Shown: one piece after another, positions 42,005 through 51,293 of the stretch
Layout: every line of letters starts with the position of its first letter
Numbering within the stretch: position 1 is the first letter of the stretch
DNA from: Streptomyces lasiicapitis
GTDB taxonomy: Bacteria > Actinomycetota > Actinomycetes > Streptomycetales > Streptomycetaceae
NCBI RefSeq assembly: GCF_014646335.1
Contig: NZ_BMNG01000001.1
Span: forward strand, 300,212 to 364,211
DNA length: 64,000 nt
Direction: 5' to 3'
Made by a program: the position numbers and the translations under genes
The notes under the pieces: model-generated
Told to the model about the DNA's origin: nothing
The model's input: the letters and a program-made list of their open reading frames with translations, nothing else
The model's database searches: none

Positions 42005-44776
42005 TTACTGCCCGCTCGCCGTGCCGAGTACCAGCGTCACCTTCCGCTCGTCGCCGTCGCGCTCGACGGTCAGTTCCAGGCGGTCCTTCGGGCGGTGGGC
42101 GCGGACCTTGACGATGAGCTCGTCGCCGGAGTGCACGCGCTGGCCGTCCACCGCGGTGATCACGTCGCCCGGCTTCAGTCCGGCCTTGGCGCCGGGGCCG
42201 CCGCGGTTGACGGCCGGGCCGCCGCTCTGGCTCTTGCGGGCGATACGGGCGCCGTCGCCGGTGAACTGCTTGTCGATGGTGACGCCGATGACGGGGTGGG
42301 TGGCGCGGCCTGTGTTGATGAGCTCTTCGGCGACGCGCTTGCCCTGGTTGATGGGTATGGCGAAGCCGAGCCCGATGGAGCCGGACTGGCCGCCCTCGGG
42401 GGCGGAGCCGCTGTCGGCGGAGCGGATGGCGCTGTTGATGCCGATGACGCGGGCCTTGGCGTCGACGAGGGGCCCACCCGAATTGCCGGGATTGATGGGC
42501 GCGTCGGTCTGAAGGGCATTCACATACGACACGTCGCTGCCGTCGCCCTTCTCGCCGCCCGCGGTGATGGGCCGCTCCTTGGCGCTGATGATCCCGGAGG
42601 TGACGGTGTTGGCGAGGTCGAAGGGCGCGCCGATCGCCACGACCGGGTCGCCGACCTGTACGTTCTCGGAGTTTCCGAGGGGCAGGGGCTTGAGTCCGCG
42701 GACGCCGGACACCTTGACGACGGCGAGGTCGTAGCCCGCGTCGCGGCCGATGACCTTGGCGCTCGCGGTCTCGCCGCCGCTGAAGGTCACCGTTATCTCG
42801 CCGCCCGTCCCCGCGGGTTCGACCACGTGGTTGTTGGTGAGGATGTGGCCCTTGCCGTCGAGGACGAAGCCGGTGCCGGTGCCCGCGCCGTCGTCGCCGC
42901 GGACGTGCAGCGTCACGACGCCCGGCAGCGCGCTCGCCGCGATCCCGGCGACGCTGTCCTTGGGCCGCTTCTCACTCTCCGACCCGGCCTGCGGCAACTC
43001 GATGTCGCTCCCGATGCCACCCTCCCGCTCCAGGTACGCCCCGACGACCCCACCGATCCCACCCGCCACGAGCGCGATGACAACGGCCCCCAGAACAACG
43101 AACTGCCGCCCACGCCGCCGCCGCTCCCGCTGAGTCTCGACAGCGGCACCGGTCTGCTGCAGGGGGGCGCTCCAGGGGTCGTAGCGCTGCCAGGGGGTGG
43201 TGGGGGTTCCGCTGGGGGTGGGGGTGCTGTGGGGGTGGGTGGGGGCGCTGGGCGCCGGGGTGTTGTGCGGGTGGGCGGGCCCGGGGGCGCCGGGCGCCGG
43301 GGTGCCGTGCGGGTGGGCGGACGTGGGAGCCCCGGGGGCCGGGGTGCCGTGCGAGTGAGCGGGCGCGGGAGCCCCCGGGGCCGGGATGCCGTGCGGGTGA
43401 GCGGGCGCGGGCCCGCCGGGCGCCGGAGTGCCGTGCATGTGGCTGGGCGGGGGCCCGGCTGCCGCGGGTGTACCTGTTCCCGGGTTGGGTTGTGCGGGCA
43501 CGCCGTGCGCCCCCGCGTGGGCGGGATTGCCGTGGGGCGGGACGGCGTCGTGCGGGGGTGGGGTGTGCGCGGAGGCGGTGGGGGCGGGCATGGCCTGGGT
43601 GTGGGTGCCGGGGGCCGGGGTGCCGGGGTGGGGGGTGCCGCCGCCGGGGGGTGTGCTGTGCACCGGGGCAGCGGGGGGTGTGCCGTGGGCCGGGGTGCCG
43701 GAGGTGGGCATCGCCTGGGCCGGGGTACCGGGAGCCTGTTGAGCCTGGGGCGGGGCCGGGGTGCCCTGGTGCGGGGCGCCCTGGTGCGGGCCCTGCGCCT
43801 GAGCATCGGCGTGCGGGCCACCGCTGTGCGGGGGCACGCCATGGGCAGGAGTGCCGGAGGCGGGCATCCCATGGGCGGGGGTGCCGGGGACCGGGGCGCC
43901 GGGTATGGGCGTGCCGTGTCCTGGGGTCCCGTAGACGGGCGTTCCTTGGGCAGGGGTGGCCATGGGGTGCTGCACGGGCGGGGCGGGGGCCCAGGGGCCA
44001 GGTTCGCCGTACGGCGGCGTGCTGTACGGGTCGGGGTCGTGCAGCGGACGGGGACGGTCGGCGGGCGCCTGGGCGGCGGGGGCGGCAGCTGTGGACTGCG
44101 ATGCGGGGGCTGTGGGCTGCGGCGCAGGGGCTGGGGCTGGGGCCGACGGTTCGACGGCCATGGACGGGGATACGTCGGCCACAGCCGGAGGCACGTCGGC
44201 CCCGACGGCGGCACGCCCAGCAGGGACCTCACCGCCAGCAACGGCCGCACCGCCCACCGCGAAGCCCGCGTCACCAGCCACGCCTCCGGGCACAGCGTCC
44301 CGGGGTTCCCCACCACCGGGCACCGCATCCCGAGGCGCAACGCCCGGAGACCCACCGTGCTGAAGCTCTACATGGCCAGGCACTCCACCCTGAGCCACGC
44401 CACCACCGGGCACCGCGTCTTGAGGATCCGCCCCAGCCGGGGGCACCACGTCCTGGGGCACACCCTGCTGAACACCCGCATCACGAGGCACCCCGCCCCG
44501 AGCCGCTGCCTGCTGAGCCACCGCGTCGGCGGGCACCCCATCCCGAGGCGCAGCATCCGGGCGCACCCCATCCTGAGGCACCCCACCCCGAGCCGCCGCC
44601 GGCTGAGCCACCGCGTCAGCGGGCGCCCCGTCCTGAGGCACTCCGCCCCGACCAGCTCCCTGAACCCCCGCGGCAGCGGGCACCGCATCCTGCGAGGCTT
44701 CCGGAGCCCCTCCGTCCCGGGCAACCCCGTCCGGGGTCACCCCGGAACCCTGCCCAAGCCCAGTGCCAACGTCCAT
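42005..44776 (-). CDS. HtrA/DegP-type serine protease with very long low-complexity N-terminus
   Basis: The 923-residue protein has a Pro/Gly/Ala/His-rich N-terminal region of about 550 residues, one helix near 555-580 (VVLGAVVIALVAGGIGG), a trypsin-like domain with triad His in TNNHVV (~648), Asp in YDLAVVKV and Ser in NPGNSGGPL (~763), and a C-terminal PDZ domain (AGLKPGDVITAVDGQRV). It degrades misfolded proteins outside the membrane. The N-terminal arm, inside the cell, is far longer than in typical HtrA proteins. ATG has GGGGAG upstream. Follows the anti-sigma gene by 124 nt. Confidence 0.93.
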   Translation of the reverse strand: MDVGTGLGQGSGVTPDGVARDGGAPEASQDAVPAAAGVQGAGRGGVPQDGAPADAVAQPAAARGGVPQDGVRPDAAPRDGVPADAVAQQAAARGGVPRDAGVQQGVPQDVVPPAGADPQDAVPGGGVAQGGVPGHVELQHGGSPGVAPRDAVPGGGEPRDAVPGGVAGDAGFAVGGAAVAGGEVPAGRAAVGADVPPAVADVSPSMAVEPSAPAPAPAPQPTAPASQSTAAAPAAQAPADRPRPLHDPDPYSTPPYGEPGPWAPAPPVQHPMATPAQGTPVYGTPGHGTPIPGAPVPGTPAHGMPASGTPAHGVPPHSGGPHADAQAQGPHQGAPHQGTPAPPQAQQAPGTPAQAMPTSGTPAHGTPPAAPVHSTPPGGGTPHPGTPAPGTHTQAMPAPTASAHTPPPHDAVPPHGNPAHAGAHGVPAQPNPGTGTPAAAGPPPSHMHGTPAPGGPAPAHPHGIPAPGAPAPAHSHGTPAPGAPTSAHPHGTPAPGAPGPAHPHNTPAPSAPTHPHSTPTPSGTPTTPWQRYDPWSAPLQQTGAAVETQRERRRRGRQFVVLGAVVIALVAGGIGGVVGAYLEREGGIGSDIELPQAGSESEKRPKDSVAGIAASALPGVVTLHVRGDDGAGTGTGFVLDGKGHILTNNHVVEPAGTGGEITVTFSGGETASAKVIGRDAGYDLAVVKVSGVRGLKPLPLGNSENVQVGDPVVAIGAPFDLANTVTSGIISAKERPITAGGEKGDGSDVSYVNALQTDAPINPGNSGGPLVDAKARVIGINSAIRSADSGSAPEGGQSGSIGLGFAIPINQGKRVAEELINTGRATHPVIGVTIDKQFTGDGARIARKSQSGGPAVNRGGPGAKAGLKPGDVITAVDGQRVHSGDELIVKVRAHRPKDRLELTVERDGDERKVTLVLGTASGQ
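43170..44740 (-). repeat. Repeat-rich region coding the HtrA cytoplasmic arm
   Basis: Two repeat classes: PHGTPAPGAP-type units of about 13 residues near 43230-43450, and GGVPQDG/PADAVAQ-type units near 44430-44700. The DNA is highly biased and may vary by slippage between strains. Confidence 0.75.
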
Positions 44777-44900
44777 GCTCTCCCCACAACTGGCCCGCGG
44801 CGGACGCCGATTACGTGCTGCCCTGTGTGTCCGCCCAGTTCGCGGCGGGCACGGTCCACCCAGGATTCAACCAGGTCTGCGGGCTGACGCGCAGGTCGCG

Positions 44901-45893
44901 TCAGCGGATCTGTGAGGAGCCGTGCAGCGGGCCCGTGACGGGCTTCGGCGAGGCCTTGGGGGTGGGGTCGGCGGCGGCGTTCAGGGTGAGGCCCTGTGGC
45001 GCACCGCCGGGGGCGTCGTCGGCGACGGCGCGCACCAGCGGGGACATCACACCCGCACCGGCGAGCAGCGGGGCGGTGAGCTGGTGCCCCGAGGGCGGAT
45101 ACCCGGGCCGCATGGGCGCCCCGGAGAGCAGTGGCGTCGCGGCGGTCGTGGGCGCGAGGGCCTGCGGCTGGCGCGGCCCCTGCACGGAGAGCGGGTTGCC
45201 GCTGCGGCGGCGCACGGAGTCGGGCACCGCGGCGTTGGGCGTGCTCGGCGAACGCAACGGCGACGCGTTGCTGTTGGCCGAGCCGGCGCCGCTGGCGCGC
45301 TGCTCACCCGCGGTGAGGGGGGTGCCGACGGTGACCCCGCCGAGCGCTATCGCGGCCAGCGACACGGCACCGGCCGCCGCGAACGCGAACCGCCGCCCGA
45401 GCCAGACCGACCGCTCGGCCTCGGGCCGGCCGACGTCATGGATGCGGAAGCCGCGCCCCTCACTGGGCAGCACCGCGGCGTGGGCGCCCGAGGGAACGTA
45501 GCCGACGAAGGGCTCGGCTCTTCCTCCGCGGGTGCTGAAGACACCGCCGTGGGGCAGGCCTGTGGACTCCGAGGAGCCGGTGGCGAAGCCGTCGTCGACG
45601 GGCGTGCGCGGGCCCCCGGACTGGCCGATGTCGTCGGCACCGGCGCCGGGAAGGCTCTGCAGACGGGCGAGGAAGCTCTCGCTGGGAGGCGGCGGCGCCG
45701 ACTGCGCGAAGACGCTCTTGAGCCGGCGCTGCGCGTCGGCTTCGGTCTTGCACTTCGGACAGGTCGCAAGGTGCGCGAGCACTCGCTCGCGTGCGTCATG
45801 ACCGAGCTCACCGTCGACCAGCGCGGCGAGCCGGTCCCCCAGGTGCTGCTCGGCGAGATGCCGCTCGGCAGGATTGGACCGTGATCCACTCAC
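44901..45893 (-). CDS. Zinc-finger anti-sigma factor (RseA-like)
   Basis: The 330-residue protein has an N-terminal anti-sigma zinc domain with [20 protein letters not shown] and HLATCPKC (H-x3-C-x2-C, near residues 44-51), one membrane helix near 175-200 and a long extracytoplasmic Ser/Pro-rich part. It should hold the adjacent ECF sigma factor inactive until an envelope or redox signal. GTG 45893 overlaps the sigma stop (GTGA), ensuring matched synthesis. Confidence 0.92.
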   Translation of the reverse strand: MSGSRSNPAERHLAEQHLGDRLAALVDGELGHDARERVLAHLATCPKCKTEADAQRRLKSVFAQSAPPPPSESFLARLQSLPGAGADDIGQSGGPRTPVDDGFATGSSESTGLPHGGVFSTRGGRAEPFVGYVPSGAHAAVLPSEGRGFRIHDVGRPEAERSVWLGRRFAFAAAGAVSLAAIALGGVTVGTPLTAGEQRASGAGSANSNASPLRSPSTPNAAVPDSVRRRSGNPLSVQGPRQPQALAPTTAATPLLSGAPMRPGYPPSGHQLTAPLLAGAGVMSPLVRAVADDAPGGAPQGLTLNAAADPTPKASPKPVTGPLHGSSQIR

Positions 45894-46663
45894 GCGGTCG
45901 CGCCCCCTCCTCCCAGCGCCACGGCCCCGCTCACGGCGAGCGAGCGACGCTCGGCGCGGGCCTCGGGAGAACGGTGCTGGAGAGCCTTGCGGAGCTGGGA
46001 GCGGCCGCGGTGGATACGGCTGCGGACCGTACCGAGCTTGACGCCGAGGGTCGCGGCGATCTCCTCGTACGAAAGGCCCTCGATGTCGCACAGGACGACG
46101 GCGGCGCGGAACTCGGGCGCGAGGGTGTCGAGCGCCTGCTGGACGTCCGCGTCGAAGTGGGTGTCGTTGAACACCTGCTGCGGCGAGGGCTCGCGGCTGG
46201 GCAGTCGCTCGGCCGCGTCGTCCCCGAGGGCGTCGAAGCGGATGCGCTGCTTGCGGCGGACCATGTCCAGGAAGAGGTTGGTGGTGATGCGGTGCAGCCA
46301 GCCCTCGAACGTGCCGGGCGTATACGTCGACAAGGAGCGGAAGACGCGGACGAAAACCTCCTGCGTCAGGTCCTCGGCGTCGTGCTGATTGCCTGTCAGA
46401 CGATAGGCGAGACGGTAGACCCGGCCGCTGTGCGTGCTGACGATCTCCTCCCATGTGGGCGGAGTCCACGCCTGCGATTCCGCGTCAGCGGCAAAGGTCG
46501 CGGTCTGAGCGGAGTCGGTGGCGCGGGAACGGTCAGCGGTGTAGGTCACGGATTTCGGCTTACCCGCCAATCCGAGAAAGCGCCGAAGCACTCCTCCCCG
46601 ATCCGCGGACGCGGCCGCACCTCCCCTGTCGGCTCTGGTGGTGTCCAGTGGAGCCCCTACCAT
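45890..46663 (-). CDS. ECF sigma factor (mycobacterial SigE-like)
   Basis: The 257-residue sigma-70 family protein has a ~80-residue N-terminal extension, region 2 ([20 protein letters not shown], then [15 protein letters not shown]) and region 4 ([30 protein letters not shown]). Context (anti-sigma, HtrA, TatB) equals that of M. tuberculosis sigE. Not to be confused with S. coelicolor SigE. ATG 46663 follows GAGG at 5 nt. Regulates envelope stress genes, probably including htrA. Confidence 0.93.
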   Translation of the reverse strand: MVGAPLDTTRADRGGAAASADRGGVLRRFLGLAGKPKSVTYTADRSRATDSAQTATFAADAESQAWTPPTWEEIVSTHSGRVYRLAYRLTGNQHDAEDLTQEVFVRVFRSLSTYTPGTFEGWLHRITTNLFLDMVRRKQRIRFDALGDDAAERLPSREPSPQQVFNDTHFDADVQQALDTLAPEFRAAVVLCDIEGLSYEEIAATLGVKLGTVRSRIHRGRSQLRKALQHRSPEARAERRSLAVSGAVALGGGGATA

Positions 46664-46870
46664 AACCACCTCGCCCGTTAGCTCCGGATAAGCGTTTTTA
46701 CGTGAATTTGGTACTTGCCCCTTGGGGTGCCGGGGTCGCTCGGTCCGCGCACCGCGGACTTCGCGCCTCGGCTTCACATCCAGATCCATGACCGTGCCCC
46801 CGTCGCACCCGCTGTCCTTACACCCCTTCTAAACGCACGGTCCCATCTGCGGGTTCCCGGCCCCAACGGA

Positions 46871-46876
46871 TACAGT
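46871..46876 (+). promoter_or_regulatory. -10 box before the O-methyltransferase gene
   Basis: TACAGT lies 35 nt upstream of the proposed ATT start at 46911. The 246-nt divergent gap with the sigma gene contains nothing else firm. Confidence 0.4.
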
Positions 46877-46910
46877 CACGGCCAGGCAACCACGGGGACA
46901 GGAGAGGGCC

Positions 46911-47543
46911 ATTACCGGCAACCGGCAGACGAGCTGGGCGTTCGCCGACGCCTTTGTCGCCGAGGACGAGGCGCTGCGCTGGGCCCGTGACCGGGCGCGG
47001 GAGGCGGGGCTGCGCTCGGTGTCGCCCGGCACCGGCGCCGCGCTCGGGATGCTGGCCGCCACCGTGGACGCCAAGGCGGTAGCCGAGATCGGTACGGGCA
47101 CGGGAGTGTCGGGCATCCATCTGCTGCACGGGATGCGCCCCGACGGCGTCCTGACCACGGTCGATCCGGACCAGGAGCGCCAGCAGTTCGCCCGCACGGC
47201 GTTCCGCGCCGCGGGTTTCGCCGGCAACCGCGCCCGTTTCATCCCGGGCCGCGCCCTCGACGTACTGCCGCGCCTCGCGGACGGCGGCTACGACCTGGTG
47301 TTCTGCGACGGCGACCGCACGGAGTGCATCGACTATCTCGCTGAATCGTTGCGCCTGCTCCGACCGGGCGGGCTCGTCTGCTTCGAGGGCGTCTTCGCCG
47401 ACGGCCGCACCGTGGACTCCGGGCCGCAGCCCGTGGAGGTGCTGCGGCTGCGCGAGCTGCTGCGCGCGGTGCGCGAGAGCCAGGACCTGGTGCCGTCGCT
47501 CCTGCCGGTGGGCGACGGCCTCCTCTGCGCCGTGAAGCGCTAG
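46911..47543 (+). CDS. SAM-dependent O-methyltransferase, probable ATT start
   Basis: The 210-residue protein is an O-methyltransferase (family 3, like Rv1220c): VSPGTGAALGMLAATVDAKA, SAM loop EIGTGTGVSG, TVDPDQERQQ and VFCDGDRTECIDYL. The conserved start TGNRQTSWAFADAFVAEDEALRW... precedes the first ordinary start (GTG 47019). From the stop at 46830 to 47019 no ATG, GTG or TTG is in frame. ATT 46911, with GGAG 6 nt upstream and TACAGT above, is the best start. Target is unknown. Divergent from the sigma gene, as in mycobacteria. Confidence 0.88.
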   Translation: MTGNRQTSWAFADAFVAEDEALRWARDRAREAGLRSVSPGTGAALGMLAATVDAKAVAEIGTGTGVSGIHLLHGMRPDGVLTTVDPDQERQQFARTAFRAAGFAGNRARFIPGRALDVLPRLADGGYDLVFCDGDRTECIDYLAESLRLLRPGGLVCFEGVFADGRTVDSGPQPVEVLRLRELLRAVRESQDLVPSLLPVGDGLLCAVKR

Positions 47544-47848
47544 CTTCCGTACGCGTCGGCAGCCCTCGCCGTCGACAGCGGCCACCCACTCGGCCGACTG
47601 GGTGACAGCCACCCTCGCACCCCGCCCGAACAGGCACTCCGACCCGAGGATTCAGGCCTTTCGGCCCGGCGGATTCCGGTCGTTCCCGCAGGCCGCCCGG
47701 GACGCCCGGACACGCCTCGCGTCAAGGCCACGACGGGCTCTCGTCAAGATCACGTATGCCCGCGGCCTCCGGACACAGCACTGCCCCGGCTCGTCGTACG
47801 ATGCCGGGGCAGCTCAAAAGTGTGGTGAAAAGTGTGGCCGCTTGCGCG
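47544..47848. other. Intergenic region without recognisable gene
   Basis: A 305-nt convergent gap between the methyltransferase and DUF3117 genes. Short ORFs here lack ribosome sites and family similarity. No strong hairpin was found. Confidence 0.6.
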
Positions 47849-48016
47849 TCAGCCGACAACCTTCTTCAGGGCCTCGCCGAGTTCTTCGGCTTCCTGCGGT
47901 GTCAGCTCGACGACGAGTCGACCGCCGCCTTCGAGCGGAACGCGCATGACGATGCCCCGCCCCTCCTTGGTCACCTCGAGCGGGCCGTCGCCCGTCCGCG
48001 GCTTCATGGCCGCCAT
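47849..48016 (-). CDS. DUF3117 family small protein
   Basis: The 55-residue protein (MAAMKPRTGDGPLEVTKEGR ... LVVELTPQEAEELGEALKKV) is a full-length DUF3117 protein, nearly invariant across actinobacteria. Function unknown. ATG 48016 is preceded by AAGGGG at 7 nt; an upstream in-frame start adds unconserved residues. The 334-nt gap beyond it holds its promoter and that of the enoyl-CoA hydratase. Confidence 0.93.
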   Translation of the reverse strand: MAAMKPRTGDGPLEVTKEGRGIVMRVPLEGGGRLVVELTPQEAEELGEALKKVVG

Positions 48017-48350
48017 GCTCGTTCCCCTTCCTGAAACCAGCTCATCGCAGCCGACAACCCAGGTGTCACCGGCATCGAACACATTGCTTCCAGGTCATTA
48101 TCCCGCATCGCGGGACCCGATGACCAACATCAGTCGGCATCGCTTGCGCAACGCGCGGCCGCAAAACCACTCAATTCGGCGATGTGGCTGCAATACTGCG
48201 CCGCCCCACACGGTTCATCCGCCACAGATACTTTGACGCAGGTCACATCGGCGACCGCATACCGACGGCCGATGATCTAGGTCATGCTGGCCCCCGAAGC
48301 CCATACGACCGGTCACACGACGGTCACAGGACCAGCGGAGGGGACCCACC

Positions 48351-49151
48351 ATGGCCGACACCGTGCTCTACGAGGTGAGCGACGGGCTCGCGACGATCAC
48401 GCTGAACCGCCCCGACGCGATGAACGCGATGAACGTCGAGGCCAAGGTCGCCCTGCGGGAGGCGGTCCGCTCGGCCGCCGCGGACCCCGCGGTGCGCGCC
48501 GTACTGCTCACCGCGACCGGGCGCGCCTTCTGTGTGGGCCAGGACCTCAAGGAGCACGTGGGCCTGCTCGCCGCCGACCGCGAGTCCGGCTCCGGCGGGA
48601 CCATGAGCACGGTGCGCGAGCACTACAACCCGATCGTGCGGGCCCTGACCGGCATGCCCAAGCCGGTCGTGGCCGGGGTCAACGGCGTGGCGGCCGGGGC
48701 GGGCTTCGGCTTCGCGCTCGCCGCGGACTACCGGGTCGTCGCGGACACGGCTTCCTTCAACACCTCGTTCGCGGGCGTCGCGCTGACCGCCGACTCCGGG
48801 GTCTCCTGGACCCTCTCGCGCCTGATCGGCCCGGGCCGCGCCGCCGACCTGCTGCTCTTCCCCCGCGGCGTCAAGGCGCAGGAGGCGTACGACCTGGGGA
48901 TCGCGAACAAGGTCGTGCCCGCGGAAGAGCTCGCCGAGGAGGCCCGCAAGGTGGCCCGCGCGCTCGCCGAGGGGCCGACGCTGGCGTACGCCGCGCTCAA
49001 GGAGTCGCTCGCGTACGCGGCCGACCACTCCCTGGACGAGGCCCTGGACAAGGAGGACGAACTGCAGTCGAAGGCGGGCGCCTCCGAGGACCACGCCATC
49101 GCCGTGCAGGCCTTCCTGGACAAGGCCAAGCCCAAGTATCTGGGCCGCTAG
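48351..49151 (+). CDS. Enoyl-CoA hydratase/isomerase family protein
   Basis: The 266-residue crotonase-fold enzyme has the oxyanion-hole segments GRAFCVGQDLKEH and NGVAAGAGFGFALAADYRV, and NTSFAGVALTADSGVSW near the second catalytic site. It may act in fatty-acid or phenylacetate-type degradation (PaaG-like), but substrate cannot be fixed. ATG with GGAGGGG upstream. Ends 7 nt from the convergent tag gene. Confidence 0.9.
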   Translation: MADTVLYEVSDGLATITLNRPDAMNAMNVEAKVALREAVRSAAADPAVRAVLLTATGRAFCVGQDLKEHVGLLAADRESGSGGTMSTVREHYNPIVRALTGMPKPVVAGVNGVAAGAGFGFALAADYRVVADTASFNTSFAGVALTADSGVSWTLSRLIGPGRAADLLLFPRGVKAQEAYDLGIANKVVPAEELAEEARKVARALAEGPTLAYAALKESLAYAADHSLDEALDKEDELQSKAGASEDHAIAVQAFLDKAKPKYLGR

Positions 49152-49158
49152 CCGGACC

Positions 49159-49746
49159 CTAGGCGCCGCTCGCCTCGCGGGCCACGCAGTCCGCGAGGTG
49201 GTCGTTCACCAGGCCGCAGGCCTGCATCAGGGCGTAGGCCGTGGTGGGGCCGATGAAGCGGAGGCCGCGCTTCTTGAGGGTCTTGGACAGGGCCGTCGAC
49301 TCGTCCGTGACCGCGGGCACGTCGGCGAGCGTGCGCGGCACCGGGCGGGCGGCCGCGTCCGGGGCGAACGACCAGATCAGCTCGTCCAGTTCACCGGCCG
49401 GCCAGTCGACGAGCACGCGCGCGTTGGCGAGCGTCGCGTCCACCTTCGCGCGGTTGCGGATGATGCCCGCGTCGGCGAGCAGCCGCTCGCGGTCCGCGTC
49501 ACCGAACTGCGCGACCTCGGCGATCTTGAAGCCCGCGAAGGCGGCGCGGAAGCCCTCACGCCGCCGCAGAATCGTGATCCAGGAGAGGCCCGACTGGAAG
49601 GCCTCCAGGCAGAGGCGCTCGAACAGCGCGTCGTCGCCGTGGACCGGGCGGCCCCACTCCGCGTCGTGGTACGCCACATAGTCCTCGGTCGACAGGCCCC
49701 ACGGGCAGCGCAGGCCGCCGTCCGGGCCGGGGATCGCGCCGCTCAC
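49159..49746 (-). CDS. tag: DNA-3-methyladenine glycosylase I (Tag)
   Basis: The 195-residue enzyme removes 3-methyladenine from alkylated DNA. Family motifs: RCPWGLSTEDYVAYHDAEWG (zinc Cys and base-pocket residues), LFERLCLEAFQSGLSWITIL, RNRAKVDATLANAR and the C-terminal GLRFIGPTTAYALMQACG with zinc ligands near NDHLADC. GTG start overlaps the DivIVA-like gene stop (GTGA) with GGAGG 7 nt before it. Confidence 0.95.
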   Translation of the reverse strand: MSGAIPGPDGGLRCPWGLSTEDYVAYHDAEWGRPVHGDDALFERLCLEAFQSGLSWITILRRREGFRAAFAGFKIAEVAQFGDADRERLLADAGIIRNRAKVDATLANARVLVDWPAGELDELIWSFAPDAAARPVPRTLADVPAVTDESTALSKTLKKRGLRFIGPTTAYALMQACGLVNDHLADCVAREASGA

Positions 49747-50156
49747 TTGCCGTCCTCCGGTCGTTCGTCGGTCGGCGCGGGGGCGCCGTGCGGTCCGGGG
49801 GCGCGATCCTGCGGGCCGTACCCCTTGAGCAGGCCGGGGCCGCCGACCGCCGTGGCCTGGGCGCCGGCGAGGGCGGCCTCCAGCTCGGCGATGCGCGCGT
49901 CCCGCTCGGCCAGCTCGGCGGCGATCCGGTCCAGGGCCTCGTCCACATCGAGCATGCGATAGCCGCGGACCGTCATGGGGAAGCGCACCGCCTCCACGTC
50001 GGCCCGGCGCAGCGGGCGGTCCGGCGGCAGCGGGTCGATGAGCCGCTCCGGCGGTACGTCGGGCAGCGCGCCGCGCTCGCCGCCGCCGAGGACCGCGAGG
50101 GTCACCGCCCCGACCACGACGACGAGGGCGATGACCAGGAACAGGAACATGACCAT
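49743..50156 (-). CDS. DivIVA-domain membrane protein
   Basis: The 137-residue protein has one N-terminal helix (MFLFLVIALVVVVGAVTLAV) and a short DivIVA-like segment RFPMTVRGYRMLDVDEALDR followed by a coiled coil (ELAERDARIAELEAALA). Proteins of this type probably localise at curved or growing membrane. ATG 50156 has GGGGA 8 nt upstream; GTG 50171 is an alternative. Translationally coupled to tag. Confidence 0.85.
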   Translation of the reverse strand: MVMFLFLVIALVVVVGAVTLAVLGGGERGALPDVPPERLIDPLPPDRPLRRADVEAVRFPMTVRGYRMLDVDEALDRIAAELAERDARIAELEAALAGAQATAVGGPGLLKGYGPQDRAPGPHGAPAPTDERPEDGK

Positions 50157-50306
50157 CTCTGCGGTCCCCACGCTCGGACGCCGGCCACGGTGCGGCCGAC
50201 ACGGAAACTGTCTGGCTCCGATCGTGCCATGCGGCTCTGACAGTTAAGGTCGCAGGCGGCCGGACCGTGAGGCCGGACAGAGGAACGACAAGGAGGCTCA
50301 CAGGGG

Positions 50307-51167
50307 ATGCTCAGATTGGGCAGGCGCGAGTTCGACGCGCAGGAACCGGTGATCATGGCGATCGTCAACCGGACCCCGGACTCCTTCTACGACCAGGGCG
50401 CCACCTTCCGCGACGAGCCCGCCCTCGCGCGCGTGGAGCAGGCCGTGGCCGAGGGCGCCGCGATCATCGACATCGGCGGGGTGAAGGCCGGGCCCGGCGA
50501 GGAGGTCACCGCCGAGGAGGAGGCGCGGCGCACCGTCGGGTTCGTCGCCGAGGTACGGCGGCGCTTTCCCGACGTCGTCATCAGCGTCGACACCTGGCGG
50601 CACGAGGTCGGCGAGGCCGTCTGTGACGTCGGGGCCGATGTGCTCAACGACGCGTGGGGCGGGGTCGATCCGAAGCTCGCGGAGGTCGCCGCGCGGTACG
50701 GGGTCGGGCTCGTCTGCACCCACGCGGGGGGCGCCGAGCCGCGTACGCGGCCCCATCGCGTCGAGTACGACGACGTCGTCGCCGACATCCTTCGGGTGAC
50801 CGTCGGGCTTGCCGAGCGGGCCGTCGAACTCGGTGTTCCCCGGGAGTCCGTGCTCATCGATCCCGGGCACGACTTCGGCAAGAACACGCGGCATTCCCTT
50901 GAGGCGACCCGGCGGTTGCCCGAGCTGGTCGAGACGGGGTGGCCCGTGCTCGTCTCCCTCTCCAACAAGGACTTCGTCGGGGAGACGCTCGATCGGCCGC
51001 TCAAGGAGCGGGTGATCGGGACTCTGGCGACGACCGCGGTTTCCGCCTGGCTCGGCGCGCAGGTCTACCGCGTCCACGAAGTCGCCGAGACGCGGCAGGT
51101 GCTCGACATGGTCGCCACGATCGCCGGCCACAGGGCCCCGGCGGTGACCCGTAGAGGGCTGGCGTAG
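50307..51167 (+). CDS. Dihydropteroate synthase-like protein, FolP2 type
   Basis: The 286-residue TIM-barrel protein is related to dihydropteroate synthase but shows the FolP2 variants: NRTPDSFYDQGATF and GGVKAGPGEEV in place of the GGESTRPG loop that binds substrates in true FolP. IDPGHDFGKN and the final Arg/His strand (AQVYRVHEVAETRQ) are retained. The mycobacterial homologue FolP2 is thought not to be the main folate enzyme. Role uncertain, perhaps another pterin or a glycan pathway. Confidence 0.88.
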   Translation: MLRLGRREFDAQEPVIMAIVNRTPDSFYDQGATFRDEPALARVEQAVAEGAAIIDIGGVKAGPGEEVTAEEEARRTVGFVAEVRRRFPDVVISVDTWRHEVGEAVCDVGADVLNDAWGGVDPKLAEVAARYGVGLVCTHAGGAEPRTRPHRVEYDDVVADILRVTVGLAERAVELGVPRESVLIDPGHDFGKNTRHSLEATRRLPELVETGWPVLVSLSNKDFVGETLDRPLKERVIGTLATTAVSAWLGAQVYRVHEVAETRQVLDMVATIAGHRAPAVTRRGLA

Positions 51168-51233
51168 GCCTCGCGGGGGCGCCCCAGTCCCACCCCTTCC
51201 CGAAACTGGGGGCTCCGCCCCCAGACCCCCGCT

Positions 51234-51285
51234 CCTCAAACGCCGGAGGGGCTGTACCTAGCCGGACCTTGCCGGTCCGGCTAGG
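51234..51285. terminator. Dispersed repeat and hairpin between folP2-type and LOG genes
   Basis: A repeat copy (51234-51254) is followed by CCTAGCCGGACC (51257-51268) pairing perfectly with GGTCCGGCTAGG (51274-51285). Lies between convergent genes. Confidence 0.85.
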
Positions 51286-51293
51286 TCTTAGCC

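Noticed and set aside
41786..44887. 1033-codon plus-strand ORF opposite htrA
   Set aside because: Mirror of the repetitive htrA sequence; the minus-strand product has full protease and PDZ motifs, the plus strand none.
47019..47543. GTG 47019 as methyltransferase start
   Set aside because: Conserved sequence extends at least 36 codons upstream and no ribosome site lies before it.
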